Below are positions 30,674 to 39,009 of a stretch of DNA of 39,009 bases, in pieces (the stretch's first letter is position 1; each line of letters begins with the position of its first letter). This stretch comes from Fragilaria crotonensis (Eukaryota; Bacillariophyta; Fragilariophyceae; Fragilariales; Fragilariaceae), in the NCBI GenBank assembly GCA_022925895.1, contig JAKSYS010000603.1, forward strand, positions 1 through 39,009, in the 5' to 3' direction. A program made the translations under genes and the position numbers. Below the pieces are notes generated by a model, which ran no database searches, had not been told where the DNA came from, and was given only the letters and a program-made list of their open reading frames with translations.

Positions 30674-33600
30674 TTAATGCGTTGACCCCGATTTGAAAGG
30701 CTGGTAATACTTTGTAGAAGTTTGAGATGGATCACACTTGGTTGGCGATTGCACCGGCTTGTTGTTTTGAGGCTGGTCGTACTTGCTGGGAGATTGGACA
30801 GGTTTATAGTCATTCTTGGTAGGGGACGGGGGCTGGTCGTTCTTGGTTGGAGACTTGACAGGTTCTGAACCCTTTCCTTTACCCGACGGAACATCGTTCG
30901 AGCCATTCTTGGTTGGCGACGGAGGCTGGTAGTACTTGGTTGGAGACTTGATGGGTTCCGAGCCCTTTCCTTCACCCGATGGAACGTCATTCGAGCCATT
31001 CTTGGTTGGCGACGGAGGCTGGTAGTACTTGGTTGGAGACTTGACGGGTTCCGAGCCCTTTCCTTCACCCGACGGAGCATCATTAGAGCCATTTTTGGTT
31101 GGCGACGGGGGCTGGTCGTATTTTGTTGGCGACTTGACGGGTTCTGAACCCTTTCCTTTACCCGATGGGGCATCATTCGAGCCATTTTTGGTTGGCGACG
31201 GGGGCTGGTCGTATTTTGTTGGAGACTTGACGGGTTCTGAACCCTTGCCTTTACCCGATGGGGCATCATTCGAGCCATTTTTGGTTGGCGACGGAGGCTG
31301 GTCGTATTTGGTTGAGACTTGACGGGTTCTGAACCCTTTCCTTTACCCGACGGAGCATCATTCGAGCCATTTTTGGTTGGCGACGGGGCTGGTCGTATTT
31401 TGTTGGAGACTTGACGGGTTCTGAACCCTTGCCTCCCGATGGGGCATCATTCGAGGCCATTTTTGGTAGGGGATGGGGGGCTTATCGTACTTGGTTGGTG
31501 ATTGGACAGGTTTGCGAGTCATCCTTGGTAGGGGAGGGGGCTGGTCGTACTTGATTGGAGACTTGACGGGTTCCGAACCCTTCCTTTACCCGATGGGGCA
31601 TCGTTCGAGCCATTCTTGGTAGGGGACGGGGGCTGGTGGCGTATTTGGTTGGAGACTTGACGGGTTCTGAACCCTGCCTTTACCCGATGGGGCATCGTTC
31701 GAGCCATTCTTGGTAGGGGACGGAGGCTGGTCGTATTTGGTTGGAGACTTGACAGGTTCTGAACCCTTGCCTTTTCCCGATGGGGCATCATTCGAGCCAT
31801 TTTTGGTTGGCGATGGAGGCTGGTCGTATTTGTTGGAGACTTGACGGGTTCTGAACCCTTCCTTTACCCGATGGGGCATCATTCGAGCCATTCTTGGTTG
31901 GCGACGGGGGCTGGTCGTATTTTGTTGGAGACTTGACCGGTTCTGAACCCTTTCCTTTACCCGATGGGGCATCGTTCGAGCCATTCTTGGTAGGGGACGG
32001 GGGCTGGTCGTATTTGGTTGGAGACTTGACGGGTTCTGAACCCTTTCCTTTACCCGTTGGAATGTCATCGGAGTCATTTTTGGTAGGGGATGGGGGCTGA
32101 TCGTACTTGGTTGGTGATTGGACGGGTGTAGAATCTTGGATCGGAGTTGTTGTCAAGTTCGGCAACATAGTAGTGGGTGTTGGTGCTGCGGAGGGTGAAT
32201 CTTTTGGTGCCTCGAAGGGAGCAGCGTTTGGTGGGTCGAAGGGAGCATTATTTGGTGCTGCACCGGGGATGTCATTCGGTCCTTGGTTAGAACATCGTTT
32301 GGCTCTCGTTTGGAGCATTACTCGGTGTTTCGTCGGGAGCATCATTCGGTACCTCAGAAGGTTCGTCATTCGGTTCTTGGCTGGGAGCATCGTTCGGTTG
32401 CACGACAGGAGCTCCACTTGATGCGTTGACGGGCGCATCATTTGGTGCTCCGTCAGGCACGTCATTTGGTTCTTGGTTAGGAGCACCGTTTGGTGCTCCG
32501 ATTGGAGCATCCTTCGGTTCATCGGATGGAGCATCGTTCGGTGCTTGGTTAGGAGCATCGTTCGGAAGCTCAAAGGAGCTCTGGTTGCTGTTTGAACTGG
32601 TGGTGCGTCTGGAACGTCACCCGGTTCTGGCTGGGGCATCATTCGGTGCGTCGAAGGGAGCTCCGCTTGGTGCTGCGTCGGGAACGTCATTCGGCTCCTG
32701 GCTAGGACCATCGTTGGGCGCTTGGTTAGGAGCATCATTCGGTGTTTCGTTCGGAACATCCTTCGGTTCATCGGAAGGAACATCGTTGGGTGCTTGGGTA
32801 GGAGCATCGTTTGGTTGCAAGACAGGAGCTCCGCTTGGTGCTGCGTCGGGACGTCATTCGGCTCCTGGCTAGGAGCATCATTCGGTGTTTCGCTCGGAAC
32901 ATCCTTCGGTTCATCGGAAGGAACATCGTTTGGCGCGTCGATAGGAGCATCATTTGGTGCGTCAGCGGAGCTCCGCTTGGCGCTGCATCAGGAATGTCAT
33001 TCGGCTCTTGGCTAGGAGCACCGTTGGGTGCTTGGTTAGGAGCATCATTCGGTGTCGGAGCATCCTTCGGTTCTTCGGAAGGAACATCGTTGGGTGCTTG
33101 GTTAGGAGCATTGTTTGGAAGCTCAACAGGAGCTCCAGTTGGTGTTTCAACGGGTGGTGCGTCTGGAACGTCATTCGGCTCTTGGCTAGGAGCACCGTTG
33201 GGTGCTTGGTTAGGAGCATCATTCGGTTCATCGGAAGGAACCTCGTTGGGTGCTTGGGTAGGAGCATCGTTTGGTTGCAAGACAGGAGCTCCGCTTGGCG
33301 CTCCGTCGGGAACGTCATTCGGCTCTTGGCTAGGAGAATCGTTGGGTGCTTGGCTAGGAGCATTGTTTGGTTGCTCGAATGGAGGATCATTTGGTGCTGC
33401 GCCTGGAATGTCATTCGGTTCTTGGTTTGGAGCATCGCTTGGTGCCTCGAACGGAGGATCCGTCGGATCAACAGAAGGAGCATTGTCCGGTGACTCGAAA
33501 GGCGCATCATTGGGTGCCGCACTCGGAACGTCAGCGGGAGCATCGTCTGGTACTTCAGTCGGTGATGGATCAGGAGTGTTGGCTGTAGCATCATTTGGAG

Positions 33601-34258
33601 CACTGCTGGGTGCCTCGAAGGGAGCATCATTGGGTGCGTTGGCAGGATCATCATTTGGTGCGTTGGCAGGAGCATCACTGGGGACTTCGTTAGGAGCACT
33701 GTTTGGTGCCTCGAAAGGAGCAGTAGTCGGTGGTTCTTCGGGTGCATCGTTGGGAGCCTGGAAAGGAGCATCATTTGGTGCCTGGATAGGAGCATCAGTC
33801 TTTGCCTCGTCTGGAGGATCAGTTGGTGACTCGAAAGGATCGACATCTTCGGTAGGTGAGGCTGTCGTCGCCTCAGTAGGTGCAACGTTTGGTGAGCCAA
33901 TCGGAGAATCTTTGGTGCCTCGGTAGGAGCATTATTTGGTGCTTGATCGTTCGGTGAGTCAGTTGGAATCATTTGGTACTTGGTTAGGTTGATCGCTCGG
34001 TGTTTGGATCGGAGGAGAGGTCGGCTCAATCACCGTTGGAGTAATTGGGAGCAACGTCTGACGACTAGGAGCCTCCGTTCTCATTCCCGTGTCTGCTAGG
34101 AGTAGCAGACGGCCCAACGCTCGATGTAGGAGAGTCGCTGGGGAAGCACTTCCTGAAGGACTGGCAGTCGGAGTCTCTGGACGAGGCATTCTCGCGTTGA
34201 CAACATCTGAGAAGGCGACCAGCACAAAGGCGATGTTGACGGCACCGATAAACTTCAT
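30674..34258 (-). CDS. large secreted Lys/Ser/Pro repeat protein, candidate cell-wall protein
   Basis: The start at 34258 gives a clear signal peptide (MKFIGAVNIAFVLVAFSDVV, cleavage after NA at residues 21-22). The mature protein of roughly 1,170 residues has two repeat domains. The first (34200-32110) is a tetrapeptide-period region of A-P-N-D, V-P-S-E and A-P-N-Q units, acidic and Pro/Asn-rich. The second (32110-30840) is about 14 units of 31 residues containing SGKGKGSEPVKSPTK and YDQPPSPTKNGS. The end reads YYQPFKSGSTH and stops at 30674-30676. There is no membrane anchor. Lys-Ser-Pro repeats after a signal peptide recall silica-associated or adhesive diatom proteins (silaffin- or cingulin-like), but this is inference from composition. 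The frame breaks several times, mostly at homopolymers that differ between otherwise equal units. Confidence 0.7.
30840..32110 (-). repeat. 93-bp tandem repeat array
   Basis: About 14 units are bounded by GAGCCATTTTTGGTTGGCGA-like strings at 30900, 30993, 31086, 31179, 31272 and onward. Units differ mainly by length of short homopolymers (for example GTTGAGAC at 31311 against GTTGGAGAC elsewhere, and CCCTTCC against CCCTTTCC). Confidence 0.9.
32200..33940 (-). repeat. 12-bp-period coding repeat (APND/VPSE units)
   Basis: GGAGCATCATTTGGTGC and GGAACGTCATTCGGCTCTTG words recur with a basic period of 12 bp and higher-order blocks of 100-200 bp (for example TTGGGTGCTTGGTTAGGAGC at 33014, 33088 and 33196). 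Confidence 0.85.
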
Positions 34259-35500
34259 GGGATGAATCCTTTACGAAAGAGGCTGGCTTTGTTGTTCAAG
34301 GGTAGGGAAGGTATGTGACCAAACAAACCAAGAAAGTGGGTTTTTGTGGTAATTGTTGTGCGACCTTTCGTCCGAGCCTTTTTACGATTTGAGAGTCACG
34401 TTACAATCGGCATTCGGAATGACTCGTTTACACATACTTCCTAATAGTACAACAAGTACAAGTATGACATAGTGGTTCAGTACCAGTGAGAGCCAAGTCG
34501 TATTTCGAGCATCGCAGTTTCTTGTACCCCAGTAAGTTCCAGTATATCAAATAAATCGAAATCCTTCTTAAATGTAGCTCAAATATATGCTGTCGTCTAT
34601 GTGCAATACGTATTCCCTTACATCATAGTCCGAGAGTCCGGAGTAATATGTTTATCCTAATCGTCCGTGAACGAGAAGGTTTCCATTCGTCACTCAAATC
34701 AAAGGCGACATTTGCTCCATCTGGCAGAATGTTGGAATGCGAGTATCTCATTCGCTACTCTCAAACTGTAGTATCATGGCATTCGTTGGTTTTGTTCCCG
34801 AGTCGAACTCAAGTTGTCTTTCGTCATCATTGTAAATGGAACATTTAATAATATAAGGGAATAGGCGCTCAAACGTGAACGACCACGCAGTCATGGTTAG
34901 GACAGAGGGAGTATGGCATTGTAGTTATGAGTTATAACTTGTTGAGTGGGGCGACACATTGGGAATCTCTCGTACTCCGTTCATTCCTTACTCTCAAGTT
35001 CATCACAAGCTGTTGGCTTTGGTCAGCTCTCTCATGACAATGCTTGCATTTCGTTTCCTTGCGTGTACTGCAGATTGTACCTGGTAGTTGCTAGGTTGAC
35101 TTGTTTGGCCTCTTCCTGCATGCGGGCCATGCACCTCAGCACTCAGCACTCAGCAACTACTGACTGACCAGTCCAGTGTACCAAGCCTTCAGATCTTCAA
35201 GTATAAAGGCATCACGGAAAGAGGTTTGATGAACGCAGCCCAAACATCGTCAGAGCTATATCATTTCCCACGGATGCATGCCGCCTGATTCGCCAGCAGA
35301 ACCAAATTGGATAATGACAAATCTTTAGTACCGTCTTGAGAATCATACAAAAAAGGAGAAATGGGAACAAATAGTTGGAACAACAGTGAGTCTGAAAACA
35401 ATCCATATCGCATCATGGACGGGTCAGATACAGTATACAGTATAGAAGAATTATAATCGACATGCAAGAATATCCTAATTTCACGTCAGCTTCAGATTAA
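34259..35500. other. intergenic region between divergent/convergent gene ends, no gene seen
   Basis: It holds the promoter side of the repeat-protein gene (34259 onward) and the 3' flank of the importin gene. Short open frames exist but none is recognisable. Confidence 0.45.
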
Positions 35501-38500
35501 TTAGTTCAAAGACAACGCGGCCAATCGCAACTTTTCTTGAATCTCCTCAGCAACCTTGGGAAGCGTCTGATGTGGCTTCCATAAACACTCTCTTCAGATC
35601 CGCCTTGTTTTCCAACAGATCGGGCTGGTTCATTTGCAACAGTCCCAACAAGCACGTGTATACAGTAATGTTCTCCGTCATGTCCGTGAGGAGAGGCAAC
35701 GCCTTGAGCAAAACAGGGATAACCTGTCCCAAAGGAACAAAGTTCGGCGACGCCATAATCATGCGGAAACGGAAGCTGCAGCATTGTCAACACAAGCGGC
35801 AGATGAATCACCTTGCGCAGGGTCAATGAAAACAGTGGCGAGATAGCTTGCAGGATGGTGGGATATTCGCCAACAATCGCTTCTCCCAAATTCTCACAGC
35901 ATACTCCGCTGCAAAGGCAGCATTTCTCTTCACGCTGTCATCAGGATCGGCCAATCCAGCGAGAATAGCCGGGTAAAACACTGGTTGCCAAAATTCGGCA
36001 ATAGCGCCTTCAAGTTCTTGAGCAATCTCGCTGAGACATCCCATCGCCATGGATCGGTCTGAGGGTGGGCGGGACGATTTACCGTAAGAGCAAATCGCTG
36101 GTAGGAACTCGGTCAAGTATTCCTGAAGTGAGGTCCCATTACTCGCGCGAAACCGCCGACCAGATCGCAGACAGAAGTCATGAAAGATCATGATCGTCGT
36201 CATCTTCGAGCTGCTCAAAACTCTCATCTGTTTGCTGGCATGGCGCCTTCTTTGTCAGGAGCTCGTGAGTATTCTTCAAGCATTCCGAGGCCGGGGACCA
36301 ATGCATGTGGTCCAACAAGCTCAATCACAGACTGAATTCCTTCGCAAGCCTTTCAACGGTATCCTTGTCATCATCTTGCATCAGTGCGATCAGCTCAGCA
36401 AGGACAGCAGAAGTAATAGCGGCGGTATGCTGCGACATGGGTTGCGCCTCGTCACCCTTTTCCATGAAATCTCTCCATTGTGATAGGCAGCGACCGACGG
36501 AATGACCATGGATGGCAACGCCTCTGCAACTTCACACTTGACCAGCGGGTGCCAGTGAGTTCGGCCAGCTTCACTGAGAACTTCCATGACTTCTTCCAAA
36601 TGAGGCACAAACGCAGATCCAGTGTGGGCAGCCATCTCGCCAATCGCAGTAATCGCACCCTTTTTGGCTTCGAGAAGAGCAGTACGAACATGGAGGACGT
36701 AACCAGCCCCATCCTCATCTTCTTCATCGTCCGAGTCATCCAAGTTGTTGAACTGATCACCCTGAGGGACACATAACAAAGCGATTGCAATTCATGCTTG
36801 CATAGTGAGTTTAATCGTTGTCATCCTAAACATCACATTCAAATCAACTGAGCACTTATCTTCGCCATCAGCCTTTTCCATGTGACCCTCGTTAGCACCA
36901 ATAACCTTGATCAAATGAGGGACAAGGTCCGGCAAGACAGGAGCAAATTCTTCGCCCATGACCTAGCAAGGTTGGCAAACACAGCATAGGCGAACTCATG
37001 GAGGTCGGTGCTTTCGGTCGCCAAACCATCACACGCGCACTGCATGGTGCCTGTGATAGGACGGAAGGTTTGTTTTCCAACAGCACAGCCATGTGGCCCA
37101 TGCATTCCAAGGCGCGTCCACGAAGGGAATAGAGACGTTCCTCTTGCAGGGCCATGAGCTTCGTCATGAGAGCTGCAACACCACCAACATAAGGCGTGAA
37201 CTCCTCCTCTGCGGCAACAGCAGTGGCCGCCAATGCTGCAACAGCCATCTCCTGTACACTGCGCTTGGTAGTTGCCTCAAGCATGGCAGCCAGCTTTCGG
37301 ACTAATGGGTCGAGAAGAGGGCGGACTGCGTCTGGCTCCAAGCGTTCGCAAAATTTCGAGAACATAGCAAGAAGTTGCTTGCACACTGACGGTAGTGTCG
37401 TCAAGAGCAAAGACAATGGGCAAAATTTGGGTTGAATATCCCAAGATTTCTGGTTGACAATGTTCGGAGATCTGACCCAACGCAAAGCAGGCACATTCTC
37501 TAACTTGTGCGTCACCATCGCCGGCGGCAGAAGACGTGGGGCATAACATCGTGCAAGTGTTCTCGAAGAGGCTCGGCGCACCCTTCGGCAATAACACCCA
37601 ATCCAGCAATACCGGCCTTGCGTGCGGATGCTTTGCTGGAGGACAATCGAGCAATGCACCGCGACATGACTGGTTGAAAATGTATTTCTTGGGAATCTCA
37701 CAAGCCAACATGTCAAGTGTTCCCTGGGCCATACTCGTTTCCGTCGGCTCATCGGTAGCATCTTCAAGGTTCATGTCCTCCTTCCACGCGGGATTAGACT
37801 CAAGGAGAGCACCAGCCGCGGATTCTGGTGAATTCTCAATGAGAAGAAACAAAGTGTCAGAATGGTGGAGATCAAAAGTTCCTCTTTCCCAGCGACTTGG
37901 GTTTCGCCTCGGCCAGGGTGGCAATGACAAGGGCGGCCGAGTCACGAACGCCCATCTCAAGTTGGAATCCGCCATGCACATGAGGGCGAATCTCACCATT
38001 TCATTCAATTGACTCGCCACGGCAGTCGACGGCGAGTATGCCAAATCGTACAAAACGTCCAAAACCGTCGCGACCGTATCTTCATCGTGCGCCTGAACAC
38101 ACTGCGCCGCAACTTGCAAGACGCCTGGCAAGAGCACACAAAGGTATCAACGTCAGGCTCGTTCGCCAAAAATGACATGAGTTGGCCAAGAGCCTTGACT
38201 GCGGCTTTCTGGACTTTGCTTTCGGTATCCTGCAGACCCGCCCGAAAGAGCGAGTCGCTCAAGTGCTGGAACTGCGTTCCAAGATGCACTCAATCGTATC
38301 GGTCGTTTCGGAAAGGATCAAAATGCGAGTTCGCGTGCATCGGGATGTGGATCGGACGAGGCCGCCGCAACTGCCACAAATCGGGCCATCCGTTGGCTTG
38401 TTCTTCAATTTTGGCAATCGCCGCAGCGATTCCGACCACTCCACCGCGACCGGACGTTCCGGTTCGTTCGCGAGCACGTGCAGGATCTCCGTCTTGAGAT

Positions 38501-39003
38501 CCGTCTTGGTCTTTCGTCGAACTTGGTGTAGTGACCTGTGATGCGCAAGACAATGGCACTGACATGTCGAACTGCGTTGGACTGTGTGGTAGCGTCGGTG
38601 GTGGAGAGTGAAATAGTTAGTAAGGAGGATGATATAGGTGTCACTATAAGCATTGTGCATTCACATTGAATATGCATCGGCGCAGCCTACAAGTGGAATG
38701 CCATGTCCTCGAGTAGCTCCATCATCAGATGCCGACTGCCACGCGCGATGGAGGCAGCAATGCCGTCATGCCAATGCGAAAACATGTCATAGTCGCCAAT
38801 TCAACACCGATATAGCCATCCCAACACATATACAAACAGCAATACGAATAACAATATCAAAACTTACATGGATGCCTCTCGCCTTGATAACTTCCAACAA
38901 TGCTGGGACCGACCTGGCATCCTTGAGAATGGGTTTCAAAGCAAGTTCCGCTTGTCGAATCGTTTCGGTATCTGGCTGCGTCAGCAAGCATCAAGGATGC
39001 CAT
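35501..39003 (-). CDS. importin-beta family karyopherin (importin-4/Kap123-like)
   Basis: The gene runs nearly complete from ATG at 39003 to TAA at 35501, about 1,040 residues after removing introns. The N terminus (TQPDTETIRQAELALKPIL) and VRHVSAIVLR plus ITGHYTKF form the importin N-terminal domain that binds RanGTP. HEAT repeats fill the rest, e.g. KAAVKALGQLMSFLANEPDV, GDAQVRECACFALGQISEHC, MAMGCLSEIAQELEGAIAEF and DDSVKRNAAFAAE. An acidic loop DSDDEEDEDG lies near 36720-36750. A second acidic stretch follows KKAPCQQTDESFEQLEDDD. The end reads EEIQEKLRLAALSLN. It carries cargo such as ribosomal proteins or histones into the nucleus (family knowledge). The frame is broken at many places by single missing bases, starting within the first ten codons, which I attribute to sequence errors. 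Importin-5 is the alternative assignment. Confidence 0.85.
36762..36854 (-). other. intron in importin gene, about 93 nt
   Basis: On the minus strand the sense frame ...MEKADGEDK ends at 36855 and resumes with GDQFNNLDD at 36761 after acceptor TGTCCCTCAG. The donor reads AAGTGCTC. A missing G (AAG-GTGCTC) would make it canonical. Confidence 0.55.
38582..38867 (-). other. first intron of importin gene, about 286 nt
   Basis: The donor is CATGTAAGT at 38867, and the acceptor CTACCACACAG ends at 38582. It joins EVIKARGIH to SNAVRHVSAIVL. Confidence 0.65.
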
Positions 39004-39009
39004 CTGGGT

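Noticed and set aside
31029-32100. Plus-strand frames over the 93-bp array as a secreted protein
   Set aside because: The minus strand has the signal peptide, start codon and biased composition; plus-strand frames have none of these and are mirror products of the repeat.
32107-33926. Plus-strand Gly/Ser/Ala-rich frames over the 12-bp-period repeat
   Set aside because: They are the reverse complement of APND-coding units and lack a leader. The minus gene explains the region.
36190-38541. Plus-strand frames across the importin gene
   Set aside because: They are antisense shadows. The HEAT-repeat sequence on the minus strand explains the region.
1-39009. tRNA or rRNA genes
   Set aside because: I looked for cloverleaf-type boxes and rRNA-like strings by eye and found none that I could support; a tRNAscan run would settle it.

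Overview
The window is nuclear DNA of a eukaryotic alga, most likely a pennate diatom. The reasons are short spliceosomal introns, a plastid-type bipartite leader with an A-F cleavage motif (26239), Copia and KDZ/Plavaka-like transposon remnants of a kind I associate with diatoms, and long AT-rich intergenic DNA. Most of the left two thirds is transposon debris and low-complexity sequence. The right third (26.2-39 kb) holds four ordinary genes.

Layout. 0.1-2.9 kb: a DDE transposase on the minus strand. 3.1-4.1 kb: an ORF built on a 15-bp minisatellite, flanked by an 18-nt direct repeat. 4.4-7.8 kb: GTAC-rich intergenic DNA, a decayed spliced gene ending at 6037, and a foldback inverted repeat near 6.8 kb. 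7.8-12.3 kb: the N-terminal part of a KDZ-like transposase, an abrupt switch of coding strand near 8893, then a basic/acidic protein (10559-12276). 13.6-15.1 kb: a 1.48-kb element with 15-bp perfect terminal inverted repeats and TA target duplication. 16.9-17.9 kb: an ankyrin-repeat gene made of 105-bp units. 18.4-19.0 kb: a Copia fragment. 19.2-20.9 kb: GTAC-rich repeats. 21.4-25.2 kb: a second, divergently arranged copy of the pair KDZ-like transposase plus the same basic/acidic protein family. 25.4-25.9 kb: a TTCAGGA repeat array and another Copia fragment.

The right-hand genes are: a predicted plastid-targeted protein (26239), an AGFG/AGD14-like ArfGAP-domain protein (28696-30063), a large secreted Lys/Ser/Pro repeat protein that could belong to the cell wall or silica matrix (30674-34258), and an importin-4/Kap123-like karyopherin (35501-39003).

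Two general observations matter. First, almost every gene, including the conserved importin, is broken by single-base losses that lie mostly in short homopolymers. Many apparent frameshifts are therefore probably sequence errors, and I annotate across them. Second, the same two-gene combination (KDZ-like transposase plus a protein ending in SDEAF and GWS blocks) occurs twice about 13 kb apart. This is the best candidate for an undescribed mobile system here.
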